Translations under genes and position numbers: made by a program
Shown here: one piece after another, positions 46,761 through 55,124 of the stretch
Layout: the number at the start of each line of letters is the position of its first letter
How positions within the stretch are numbered: the first letter of the stretch is position 1
NCBI RefSeq assembly: GCF_021530565.1
Contig: NZ_JAKGBI010000005.1
Span: 1 to 64,000, forward strand
Reading direction: 5' to 3'
Source of the DNA: Pseudoalteromonas sp. SMS1
Lineage (GTDB): Bacteria; Pseudomonadota; Gammaproteobacteria; Enterobacterales; Alteromonadaceae
Length of the DNA stretch: 64,000 nt
Notes under the pieces: model-generated
What the model was told of the DNA's origin: nothing
Databases searched by the model: none
Seen by the model: the letters and a program-made list of their open reading frames with translations, nothing else

Positions 46761-47267
46761 ATGAAGCAGTTAGTATTAACACTTATAGGTAAGGACCGGC
46801 CTGGTCTCGTAGAACAGATATCTGCCACTATTTTGCAACAGCATGGTAATTGGGCAACCAGTAACCTCAGCCATTTAGCAGGTCAATTTGCAGGTATTGT
46901 ACTCGTCGAAGTCGCTGAAGAGCATTTGCAATCATTGCAAGATGCCCTTCACGAAATACCAGAGCTAGAAGTCCGAATTGAACATGGTGAACAAAACCAA
47001 AATGAAGTTAAGATAGAAAAGCTTAATTTAGTGATAACGGGCAATGATCGCCCAGGGATAATTCAAGAGCTATCAAGCGTTATTCGCCATAAAGGCGCGA
47101 ATATTACGCACCTGAATTCACGACAGCAAAGCGCCCCGAATTGGGGAGTGCCCATTTTTAGCGCATTTGCGACGGTAAGTTTGCCTCCAGGCACACACAA
47201 AGAAAACGTTGTTGACGCATTAGAAGCTATCACCAGCGATCTAATTGTCGACGTTGAACCTGACTAA
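46761..47267 (+). CDS. gcvR: Glycine cleavage system transcriptional repressor GcvR-like ACT protein
   Basis: A 168-residue protein with two ACT domains: MKQLVLTLIGKDRPGLVEQI at residues 1-75 and LNLVITGNDRPGIIQELSSV at 88-165. In E. coli GcvR binds glycine and restrains the activator GcvA. GcvR-type proteins of marine gammaproteobacteria are less studied, so the precise target is uncertain. It is divergent from the pst operon. A hairpin terminator separates it from ppk1. Confidence 0.82.
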   Translation: MKQLVLTLIGKDRPGLVEQISATILQQHGNWATSNLSHLAGQFAGIVLVEVAEEHLQSLQDALHEIPELEVRIEHGEQNQNEVKIEKLNLVITGNDRPGIIQELSSVIRHKGANITHLNSRQQSAPNWGVPIFSAFATVSLPPGTHKENVVDALEAITSDLIVDVEPD

Positions 47268-47311
47268 AGTTGATATCAAACAACGTATTTCGTCAAATCT
47301 AAGTTACTCTT

Positions 47312-47350
47312 ATATGGCAGAGGAATGGAACCACTGCCATATTACCTTTC
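47312..47350 (+). terminator. Terminator after gcvR
   Basis: ATATGGCAG (47312-47320) pairs perfectly with CTGCCATAT (47334-47342) around a 13-nt loop, followed by TACCTTTCCTC. Confidence 0.7.
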
Positions 47351-47380
47351 CTCTTCGCATATTTACGCACCTTGTACCTA

Positions 47381-47412
47381 TTGTCATATAAGTGTCACAT
47401 CGCAGACATACT
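47381..47412 (+). promoter_or_regulatory. Pho box and -10 element of ppk1
   Basis: TTGTCAT (47381-47387), spacer ATAA, GTGTCAC (47392-47398), spacer ATCG, CAGACAT (47403-47409) match the PhoB 7-bp repeat (CTGTCAT) at 6, 5 and 5 of 7 positions with the correct 11-bp period. CATACT at 47407-47412 is a possible -10. The ppk1 start is 34 bp downstream. Confidence 0.75.
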
Positions 47413-47445
47413 CTAGAAAAAGCTACTGTTACGACGGAATGAAAA

Positions 47446-49533
47446 ATGCACGCATTATCTAGTGACCCACAAGCAATCAGTTTTTTTGCAAAAGAGCTCA
47501 GTTGGCTCTCGTTTAACGAACGTGTTTTACAAGAGGCTAAAGACAAAAATAACCCTATAATTGAACGCATTCGATTCTTGGGGATTTTCTCAAACAATCT
47601 AGATGAGTTTTTCCGTGTTCGAGTCGCAGACGTGAAACGCCGAATATTACTGAGCAACTTGCCGGATGCAAACTTTGAAGAAAACGAAGCACTACTGAAT
47701 CAGATCCAAAAGAAAGTACTGTCGCTTGGTAAAAAGTTTAATCACATTCACAAGCAAATCTTTAATGACCTAAATGCGCATAATATTCATGTTAAACAGC
47801 CAGAAGAACTTTCAGAGTTTCATCAGGCGTGGCTTCACGACTATTTCAATGATCAAGTTTTACAATACCTTTCGCCTATTTTAGTCACTGAAAGCAAAGA
47901 TTACTCTGATCTGATCAATGACACCATGACCTACCTGTTCGTAGAAATGCGCAGTGAAAACGAAAAACACCATCATGCCCTATTGGAGCTCCCCACCGAT
48001 CGGTTGGAACGGTTTGTCATACTGCCTCCAGAAAAAACGCGCCGGCAAAAAACCATTATGCTTTTGGACGATGTGGTGAAGTATTATTTACGTGATGTAT
48101 TTAGCAACTTCCTTTCATTTGAGCATATCGAGGGCTACGAAATTAAACTCACTCGAGACGCCGAATATAACCTGGATGACGAACTTGAAGAAGGTTTGTT
48201 GGATAAAATGTCCAGAGGCTTAAAACAGCGCCTGTATGCTGAACCGGTCAGGTTGACCTACGATGAGGCCATGCCTGATAGCATTATGAAAGTCATGAAA
48301 AAGCGTTTAGGCGTGACTCAGCAAGATGCTCTGATCCCAGGAGGCAGCTATCGGAATTTCAGGGATTTTATTGCTTTTCCCAACGTTGGTAGAGGCTATT
48401 TGGAAAACAAGCCTCTGCCCCCATTAAAAAGCAGCGCTTTTGATCGACATGACAGTGTTTTTAAAGCCATTTCACAACAAGATATTCTACTTTATTACCC
48501 TTATCACAGCTTCAACCATATGTTGGAGTATGTACGCCAAGCGGCATTCGACCCCAAAGTGACACACATAAAAATCAACATTTACCGTGTTGCAAGCCGC
48601 TCTCAGTTGGTCGCTTCGCTTATAAACGCAGCAAAGAATGGCAAAAAAGTGACCGTTATGGTCGAGTTAAAAGCCCGTTTTGACGAGCAAAATAACATCG
48701 AATGGGCCAAGATGCTGAGTGAATATGGCATCAAAGTCATGGTGGGCCTACCTGCACTCAAAGTACATAGCAAATTATGTGTGATTCATCGTAAGGAAAA
48801 AGGCAAAATCGTCAAATATGCGCATATCGGCACCGGTAACTTCCATGAAAAGACAGCACGTATTTATACTGATTTCAGTTTATTCACCAAACACCCTGAG
48901 ATTTGTAATGAATGTGACGATGTCTTTAAGTTCATAGAAACCAGCTATAGACCTTTTAAATTTGACCATTTAATGATTTCCCCCCTCAATGCGCGCGAAA
49001 AAATATACTCGTTGATAGCGCAAGAGGTGAGTCATGCCAAAGCGGGGAAAGTTGCTCGAATCACTGTCAAAGTAAACAACCTTGTGGACAAAGAGCTGAT
49101 TGATAAACTCTATTGTGCTGCGCGCTCTGGTGTTAAAATTCGCATGATAATTCGGGGCATGTGCGCCTTGGTCCCGGGGTTACCTCGTTTTAGCGAAAAT
49201 ATTCGCGTGATCAGTATAGTAGACCGCTTTTTAGAGCACCCGAGAGTTATGGTGTTTGAAAATGCTGGCGAACCTCAGGTCTATATTTCCTCGGCTGATT
49301 GGATGACACGAAACTTAGATCATCGAGTAGAAGTCGGCGTTCCCATTTATGATGAAGCACTAAAACAGTTGATCATTGACACATTGGAACTACAATTCCG
49401 AGACCGTGTTAAAGCACGACTAATTGATAGTGAACAGAAAAATAATTATGTGAACCGAGGAAATAAGAAAAAAATCCGCTCACAGATAGCAATTTATGAT
49501 CACATAAAAAAATGGGAAAGTAGTAGGACATAA
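47446..49533 (+). CDS. ppk1: Polyphosphate kinase Ppk1
   Basis: A 695-residue enzyme, the usual length, which reversibly polymerises the gamma-phosphate of ATP into polyphosphate, often membrane-associated. The N-terminal domain begins FAKELSWLSFNERVLQEAKD. The two phospholipase-D-like halves carry the phosphorylated catalytic His in LKVHSKLCVIHRKEKGKIVK (His near 441) and YAHIGTGNFHEKTARIYTDF, plus ISSADWMTRNLDHRVEVGVP. The Pho box upstream suggests induction by phosphate starvation. ppx follows with a single-base gap, so the pair is one operon. Confidence 0.98.
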   Translation: MHALSSDPQAISFFAKELSWLSFNERVLQEAKDKNNPIIERIRFLGIFSNNLDEFFRVRVADVKRRILLSNLPDANFEENEALLNQIQKKVLSLGKKFNHIHKQIFNDLNAHNIHVKQPEELSEFHQAWLHDYFNDQVLQYLSPILVTESKDYSDLINDTMTYLFVEMRSENEKHHHALLELPTDRLERFVILPPEKTRRQKTIMLLDDVVKYYLRDVFSNFLSFEHIEGYEIKLTRDAEYNLDDELEEGLLDKMSRGLKQRLYAEPVRLTYDEAMPDSIMKVMKKRLGVTQQDALIPGGSYRNFRDFIAFPNVGRGYLENKPLPPLKSSAFDRHDSVFKAISQQDILLYYPYHSFNHMLEYVRQAAFDPKVTHIKINIYRVASRSQLVASLINAAKNGKKVTVMVELKARFDEQNNIEWAKMLSEYGIKVMVGLPALKVHSKLCVIHRKEKGKIVKYAHIGTGNFHEKTARIYTDFSLFTKHPEICNECDDVFKFIETSYRPFKFDHLMISPLNAREKIYSLIAQEVSHAKAGKVARITVKVNNLVDKELIDKLYCAARSGVKIRMIIRGMCALVPGLPRFSENIRVISIVDRFLEHPRVMVFENAGEPQVYISSADWMTRNLDHRVEVGVPIYDEALKQLIIDTLELQFRDRVKARLIDSEQKNNYVNRGNKKKIRSQIAIYDHIKKWESSRT

Positions 49534-49534
49534 A

Positions 49535-51034
49535 ATGACAAAATACCCCTCTTTTGCTGCCGTAGATTTAGGCTCAAACAGTTTTCACTTAGTGGTGGCA
49601 AGGGAGGTCGATGGCAGATTACAACTGTTACACAAAGAAAAGCATCGCGTTTACCTTGCAGCTGGTTTAGATGAAGATTTTGTCCTAAGTGAAGACGCTA
49701 TAGTTCGAGCGCTTCATGTACTTAAGCAATTTGCAGCAACATTGGCAGGGTTTGAAAAAAAACATGTAGAAGTGGCTGCAACTTATACCTTGCGTAGTTG
49801 TCAAAACTTACGCCATTTTCTTAAGCAAGCCAAAGCGGTTTTTCCTTACAAAATTAATGTCATCTCGGGGCAAGAAGAAGCTCGATTAATCTATCAAGGT
49901 GTCTCTAATTATGTCCATGACGATAACAATCGCTTAGTGGTTGATATCGGCGGCGGCAGTACAGAAGTAATTATTGGTAAACACCAGTCTCATAAGCTGC
50001 TGACAAGTCGCGATGTGGGCTGCGTAACTATGAGTAAACTGTATTTCCAAGACGAAAAGCTCACAGAAAAACGATTTAAAAAGGCGATCATTCATGCCGA
50101 ACAATATATCGAACCTGTGACCGCGATATACCAAAAGACCGGCTGGCGATCCTGCCTTGGTACCTCTGGTACAATCAAAACACTGAGCGCAATTAATGAC
50201 GAACTGTTTGCATCCAAAGTGCTTACCTTAGATTCTTTAAGAGATATCCAAGCACACTTAGTTTCTGCTGGTGAGCTTAAAAACGTGCACATAAAAGCGC
50301 TACCTGACGAACGAAAGGCCAGCATTGCTGGGGGACTGGCGATTTTAATTGCAGCGATTAACCAACTCGGGATCGAACAACTTGAATACTGTGACTACTC
50401 CCTTCGAGAGGGCTTGCTCCACGAACTTGCACAAAATGAAGAGTTTGATATTCGTACACGCACGATCGACTCATTTGCGGAGCAATACACGGTAGATGAG
50501 CAACATGCCAAACATATCTGTCAAACATTAACGCAGTTCTACAACGCCGCAAAGCCAATTTGGCACTTGGAGGAGGGAGATCTCGCACTTTTAAAATGGG
50601 CGGTCTATCTTCACGAAGTCGGTATTGCCATTAATTCATCGGGTATTCACAAGCATAGCGCGTACATTGTGCTGAATAGCCAGTTACCTGGTTTTACACA
50701 AGAACAACAACAACAGCTCGGCGCGCTCATTCGCTTTCACCGCAAAAAAATTAAAACACAAGACCTCAATGAACTCGTTGACGCAGAATCTAAACCGCGT
50801 TTTTCTCAGCTGTTAACGCTAATGAGACTGGCTATCTTATTCCACCAGAAGCGCCAAAAAACACAGGTTCCGAAACATGAAATGCACATTTCTAAACATA
50901 ATATCGCTTTAAAATTCGATTCCACTTGGTTGGAAGAGCATTCACTGTTCGCAGCAGATTTAGAACAAGAACAGCACTACTGGAAATCATTAGACATCGA
51001 CTTGTCTATCGACACGACAATGCACTTAATATAA
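49535..51034 (+). CDS. ppx: Exopolyphosphatase Ppx (Ppx/GppA family)
   Basis: A 499-residue enzyme that releases orthophosphate from the ends of polyphosphate, counterpart of Ppk1. The actin-like fold shows FAAVDLGSNSFHLVVARE, ATYTLRSCQNLRHFLKQA, ISGQEEARLIYQGVSNY with the catalytic Glu, and VVDIGGGSTEVIIGKHQS. The C-terminal HD-like domain includes WAVYLHEVGIAINSSGIHKH. The related GppA hydrolyses pppGpp; operon position behind ppk1 supports Ppx. The start codon lies 1 nt after the ppk1 stop. Confidence 0.95.
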   Translation: MTKYPSFAAVDLGSNSFHLVVAREVDGRLQLLHKEKHRVYLAAGLDEDFVLSEDAIVRALHVLKQFAATLAGFEKKHVEVAATYTLRSCQNLRHFLKQAKAVFPYKINVISGQEEARLIYQGVSNYVHDDNNRLVVDIGGGSTEVIIGKHQSHKLLTSRDVGCVTMSKLYFQDEKLTEKRFKKAIIHAEQYIEPVTAIYQKTGWRSCLGTSGTIKTLSAINDELFASKVLTLDSLRDIQAHLVSAGELKNVHIKALPDERKASIAGGLAILIAAINQLGIEQLEYCDYSLREGLLHELAQNEEFDIRTRTIDSFAEQYTVDEQHAKHICQTLTQFYNAAKPIWHLEEGDLALLKWAVYLHEVGIAINSSGIHKHSAYIVLNSQLPGFTQEQQQQLGALIRFHRKKIKTQDLNELVDAESKPRFSQLLTLMRLAILFHQKRQKTQVPKHEMHISKHNIALKFDSTWLEEHSLFAADLEQEQHYWKSLDIDLSIDTTMHLI

Positions 51035-51050
51035 AGGCACAATACAATGC

Positions 51051-51074
51051 GTAGACGAGCGATTACTCGTCTAC
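51051..51074. terminator. Shared terminator between ppx and the EAL-HDOD gene
   Basis: GTAGACGAG (51051-51059) pairs perfectly with CTCGTCTAC (51066-51074) around a 6-nt loop. It overlaps the last codons of the minus-strand gene. T-runs are lacking. Confidence 0.6.
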
Positions 51075-52334
51075 CTCTGTTGCAACCGCAAACATCTCAT
51101 CGCCATATGCACGACTTTGAATGATCAATTCAAATAAAACTTGCACTTCAGTTGCTGGTCGAATCGCATTGAGTATCAGCTCAGCTTCCGTTAGATTGTT
51201 ACGCTCTACCTCAATTGCAAGGCGAAGCGCCCCCCCAATAAGCCCTTTGTAGTTTAGCAACGCACTACTTAAGTTGGGATCGAGGGAAAACTCATCAACA
51301 ATCACCGACAGTTCAACATCTAAAATAGCGTCTAATACAGACATTAATCCGATTAAGTATCCCTGCTCCGCCATCTCATCGCCACCAGGGGCTAAGAACA
51401 ACTCTAGAAACTTCGCCCGATTTAGCCCCAGCTTCGTTAACTCGGTAGGCTTATCTGCACCCAGCTCACTAAGTGCCAACACTTTCACAAACTGACGGAT
51501 CGCATCTTCGCCAAGATATATAACGGCTTGGGAAATCGAGCGAATTTCAATACGGTCTTCACCCGCTTTGGCATTGGCAAGTTTAAGTACGCGCGCGGTG
51601 AGGCTGAGATCTTTTGCCACTCGCGCCTGCACTTCTTTAAAACACAGAGATTTTTTTGCAGTACAGCGAAGTAAATCAAAAACCGCTAATTTTGAAGGTT
51701 CCACATTACCGTGATTGAGCATCTCGGGCTTGGCAAAGAAAAAGCCTTGGAAATAATCCGCCCCAGCGCTGCGAATAAAATTAAACTGCTCGAGCGTTTC
51801 GATGCGCTCAACCACCACTTGGATATGCGGATATTGCCTTTTTAGCTTTTTCACCATCATCGTAGTTTTGATAATTGGTAACTCGACTTCGATTTTAACA
51901 AAGTCCACGACTTCAAGAAGCGGCTCCCAACGCGCATCCCCATCATAGTCATCTAGTGCGAAGCGGTACCCTACCTTGCTCAGCTTACTGACCGTTTTAG
52001 TCAAGCTTTCAATGTCTTTTGAACGCTCAACAATTTCCACCACCAATCCTTGCGGACTGAGCAGTTTAGGCAATTCTTGAATCAGTGTCTCGTCAGAAAA
52101 GTTGACAAAGGCAAGCGACCCTGCGGCAAGTCTGTCCAACCCAATGAACAATAGAGAATTAAAAAACAAACGTCCCGTTGCCAAGCCGTCGCTAACGCCA
52201 CTAGGAAAAACGTTGTTGTGAGAATCTCTGTACAATAATTCGTACGCATGCACTTGTTGCTCACGATTCAAAATGGCTTGGCGGGCAATATACTGTACGG
52301 CATTATTTTTTACCTTGGCAGTTTCACTACTCAT
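51063..52334 (-). CDS. EAL-HDOD signalling protein (degenerate EAL)
   Basis: A 423-residue protein of the EAL-plus-HDOD type (YuxH-like). The start is ATG 52334 with AAGG 6 nt upstream; an ATG two codons earlier overlaps that site. The EAL domain (~20-210) has AYELLYRD at the motif position and DDYDGD instead of DDFGTG, so it is probably non-catalytic and may act by binding cyclic di-GMP or a protein. The HDOD domain (~210-400) shows SLTARVLKLANAKAGEDRIE and ISQAVIYLGEDAIRQFVKVL. Such proteins influence motility, biofilm or chemotaxis in gammaproteobacteria. Confidence 0.87.
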   Translation of the reverse strand: MSSETAKVKNNAVQYIARQAILNREQQVHAYELLYRDSHNNVFPSGVSDGLATGRLFFNSLLFIGLDRLAAGSLAFVNFSDETLIQELPKLLSPQGLVVEIVERSKDIESLTKTVSKLSKVGYRFALDDYDGDARWEPLLEVVDFVKIEVELPIIKTTMMVKKLKRQYPHIQVVVERIETLEQFNFIRSAGADYFQGFFFAKPEMLNHGNVEPSKLAVFDLLRCTAKKSLCFKEVQARVAKDLSLTARVLKLANAKAGEDRIEIRSISQAVIYLGEDAIRQFVKVLALSELGADKPTELTKLGLNRAKFLELFLAPGGDEMAEQGYLIGLMSVLDAILDVELSVIVDEFSLDPNLSSALLNYKGLIGGALRLAIEVERNNLTEAELILNAIRPATEVQVLFELIIQSRAYGDEMFAVATEVDE

Positions 52335-52542
52335 TAACATCCTTCACTCTGTGCACGCAATCGAGGCATCCATAACTTCAGCATATGAGAAGTTGCTCTG
52401 CGGGGCAAATAAAATACATAGAGAAAATAAACGCGTTCGAATTTATTCTACCCCGCTTGTTCGACCAAGATAACGTGCAATAAGATAATATCAGCGACTC
52501 AATAGACAAGAAGCCAGCCATTGCTGACTCCCTCATGCTAAA

Positions 52543-53379
52543 TTATTCCGCGACCAACTCTTCGCAACGGTAAAAGCCACCCTGTTGTGCTAACGCCTTA
52601 ACTAACTCAGGCAAAACTTGCTCCATGGTTTGCTTGAGTATGTATGGAGGGTTAATCACAATCATGCCTGAAGCGGTCATACCGCGTACGTCTGTATCTG
52701 CTGATGTCGCTAATTCAAATAATTGAATATTTCGAATCCCCGATGCCACCAGCGCTTCTTCCATCTGATCGATTCGCTCTCTATCTACTACTGGGTACCA
52801 AATCATGTAGGTGCCAGATGTAAAACTTTTATGCGCCTTCACAATGGCTTTTACTGCTTTTTGATAATCTGTTTTTATTTCATAAGGCGGATCCATAAGG
52901 ACGACGGCCCTTCTCGATTGAGGCGGTACCAGGCCAATTAAACCTTTAAATCCATCTTCACCTTTAACCCGCAAAGAACGTTTGTGCTCAGTGTTTTTTT
53001 GCAGCAGCGGCAAATCTTGTGGGTGAAGTTCAAAAAACCATCCTTTGTCTTGCTTTCTTAAGAATTGTTCAGCTACTTTTGGTGACCCAGGGTAAAACGC
53101 CAATTTATCTTTATTAAAGCCACGCACCATGTCAACATAACGCAAAATAGCGTCGTTACTGCCGTCATAATTCATTAACTTACCAATGCCATCTGCAAAC
53201 TCTTGTGTTTTTTGTGCATCGTTGGATGCAAGCTCAAACAAACCTGCACCGGAGTGTGTATCAATATAATCAAACGGCTTATCTTTACGAGTCATGTAAG
53301 ATAACACCTCAGCCAAAACTAGGTGTTTGATAACGTCAGCCGGATTACCAGCGTGAAAAGAGTGTCTATAACTAAGCAT
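52543..53379 (-). CDS. rlmJ: 23S rRNA (adenine(2030)-N(6))-methyltransferase RlmJ
   Basis: A 278-residue methyltransferase modifying A2030 of 23S rRNA. The N-terminus MLSYRHSFHAGNPADVIKHL is characteristic. DYIDTHSGAGLFELAS is the SAM motif, and VVLMDPPYEIKTDYQKAVKA holds the catalytic DPPY near residue 165. AAGG lies 6 nt before the ATG. It is divergent from the ZapB-like gene, with a 227-bp spacer in which I see no clear element. Confidence 0.95.
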   Translation of the reverse strand: MLSYRHSFHAGNPADVIKHLVLAEVLSYMTRKDKPFDYIDTHSGAGLFELASNDAQKTQEFADGIGKLMNYDGSNDAILRYVDMVRGFNKDKLAFYPGSPKVAEQFLRKQDKGWFFELHPQDLPLLQKNTEHKRSLRVKGEDGFKGLIGLVPPQSRRAVVLMDPPYEIKTDYQKAVKAIVKAHKSFTSGTYMIWYPVVDRERIDQMEEALVASGIRNIQLFELATSADTDVRGMTASGMIVINPPYILKQTMEQVLPELVKALAQQGGFYRCEELVAE

Positions 53380-53606
53380 AAGGCGCCTTATATGCTGAAC
53401 ATAATTGCTTTTTGAAAATTAGTCTCAATTCACTATGCGCGAAATATGACCGCTTTAATGAATGACAAATGAACAAAATACGAAGTTATCGGAATTATCT
53501 CTCAAAACGGCGCAAAAATCAGTATAAAGCTACGTAATTACTGGTAATAGAACCCACTTTGCTTTACATTTGCATGACAAATCACAGTGATAAGAGCGCA
53601 TTTAAA

Positions 53607-53834
53607 ATGAACGATATTCTTCCACAACTCGAACAGCTGATAGATCAACTCATTGGAAAAAATGAGCAACTTGAACAACAAATTGCGTCGTTAAAAGAAC
53701 AAAACAGTAAGCTAGTTGATGAAAATGAAACATTGCAACTAGAACTGCTAGAACGAGAAGAAAAGCAAAAAGAAACGAGCACTACGCTGAGCAGCTTACT
53801 TGATAAGTTACAGAGTGCCCATCAGGCGAGCTAA
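53607..53834 (+). CDS. ZapB-like coiled-coil protein (TIGR02449 family)
   Basis: A 75-residue coiled coil, if started at ATG 53607 (MNDILPQLEQLIDQLIGKNE); upstream in-frame starts lack family sequence. The heptad-like pattern EQLEQQIASLKEQNSKLVDE continues almost to the end. Members lie beside zapA in many gammaproteobacteria and are thought to help Z-ring assembly. Here its stop codon overlaps the zapA start by one base, which supports co-translation. No strong ribosome site is evident. Confidence 0.8.
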   Translation: MNDILPQLEQLIDQLIGKNEQLEQQIASLKEQNSKLVDENETLQLELLEREEKQKETSTTLSSLLDKLQSAHQAS

Positions 53835-54121
53835 TGACGGATAAAGTAAGCCAGGTGGCAGTTACCTTATTGGGTAAAAGCCACCAGTTTTCATGTTCTG
53901 AAGGACAAGAGCAGGCCCTTGTCAACGCGGTTGACTTGCTCAATAAGCGGGTTGATGAAATGAAGCGCAGAGATACGGTCCGTACCGATCAAAATGCATT
54001 GCTTATGGCTGCGTTACATTTATGCCATGAATATCAAGCCTTGCAACAAGAACAGCAGTCTGCAAAGCAGTATAGCCAACAACTGGCCCAACGACTTCGC
54101 ACTCATCTAGAGGATAAGTAA
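53834..54121 (+). CDS. zapA: Cell division protein ZapA
   Basis: A 95-residue protein promoting FtsZ protofilament bundling. The N-terminal beta domain (VSQVAVTLLGKSHQFSCSEG) is followed by the helix motif ALVNAVDLLNKRVDEMKRRD and a C-terminal coiled coil (EYQALQQEQQSAKQYSQQLA). The ATG overlaps the last base of the upstream stop. In many relatives zapA is followed by 6S RNA and a folate cyclo-ligase gene, but here another gene starts 1 bp after the stop. Confidence 0.95.
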   Translation: MTDKVSQVAVTLLGKSHQFSCSEGQEQALVNAVDLLNKRVDEMKRRDTVRTDQNALLMAALHLCHEYQALQQEQQSAKQYSQQLAQRLRTHLEDK

Positions 54122-54122
54122 G

Positions 54123-55109
54123 ATGCTGCATGTGATAAAAGCCAGCCTCTTACTTATCACGATAACGCTCATCCCGCTTTCCACTTTTGCTAACAGTTGG
54201 CATACGATAGACAAGCACACCATTTTACTCGAGCCGCACAAAAATGCGCAGTTCCTTATTCCAAATCAAGCGCTCATTCAAGGTGATAAATGCGCAGCTT
54301 TGATTGATAGTCACGGAGACTTTGTCGCTTTAGAATTGTTGATTGCGAAAATAAGAGGAAGATTAACTGTTCCATTGTGCTATCTCATTGCAACTAATCT
54401 AGATATCAAGCAACTTAGCGGGATGAGTTTACTCAAGGGCGCCTTTCCCAATGCGCAAGTACTCCTGCCACATAGTACCCATATCACTACTTCCACGGTG
54501 AAAGATGCAATCAATTTGGAGCTTTCGGAAAAGCTATTTGGATTTGAACAGAGCTTAACCTTAAGTAAGAAGCGGGTCGCACAGGCCGTTCCGGATCAAC
54601 AACTTCACTGGCATGCCAAGCTTGAGCAAGCAGAGCAGCGTTTAACACGTTGGCGCGCACTCCCCTCAATTGAATTTCAATCAGTCTCGGTAAGTACACA
54701 GTTAGACCTGGGTGCTTATACTTTACGCCTGACCCCTGAAAGTGGTTACAAAGGTGCGACATTAAACGTGTACAGTCCAAAAAATAACGCGCTGTATGGC
54801 GGACACAGTTTGGATCTCCTGCCCTATATTGCGCAGCCAAATACCCTTGAATGGCAAAAAAGCTTGGCAAATTTGTCACAGCGTAAAGACATTAAGTGGG
54901 TGCTGCCTGGATATGGCAAACCCTATAAAGCCGACCAACTTATATTACCAGCCACTTTTTTAGCACTTGTCAATACCGCCCACTCATCTCAAGCGCTCGA
55001 TAAATTGGCTTACCAGTATCAACAACAAAAGGTCGCCCGTGCGCGTTTTGATACTCACTATCAGCAAGCCACAAAACAAAAAAGTCCCAACAAGGTTTTG
55101 AACAAATAA
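54123..55109 (+). CDS. Exported metallo-beta-lactamase-fold protein, degenerate active site
   Basis: A 328-residue protein with a Sec signal peptide (~1-23, LITITLIPLSTFANSW). The overall order resembles the quinoprotein-relay or ComA-like MBL family: TILLEPHKNAQFLIPNQALI, CAALIDSHGDFVALELLI, LYGGHSLDLLPYIAQPN, WVLPGYGKPYKADQLILPA. The zinc motif HxHxDH expected after CYLIATN is replaced by LDIKQLSGMSLLKG, so metal-dependent hydrolysis is unlikely. A pseudo-enzyme or binding protein is possible. It starts 1 bp after zapA and likely shares its transcript. Confidence 0.72.
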   Translation: MLHVIKASLLLITITLIPLSTFANSWHTIDKHTILLEPHKNAQFLIPNQALIQGDKCAALIDSHGDFVALELLIAKIRGRLTVPLCYLIATNLDIKQLSGMSLLKGAFPNAQVLLPHSTHITTSTVKDAINLELSEKLFGFEQSLTLSKKRVAQAVPDQQLHWHAKLEQAEQRLTRWRALPSIEFQSVSVSTQLDLGAYTLRLTPESGYKGATLNVYSPKNNALYGGHSLDLLPYIAQPNTLEWQKSLANLSQRKDIKWVLPGYGKPYKADQLILPATFLALVNTAHSSQALDKLAYQYQQQKVARARFDTHYQQATKQKSPNKVLNK

Positions 55110-55124
55110 CCACCAAAAGGTATA

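Noticed and set aside
54122..54123. 6S RNA gene (ssrS) expected after zapA
   Set aside because: Only one base separates zapA from the next gene, so no room exists; it must be elsewhere.
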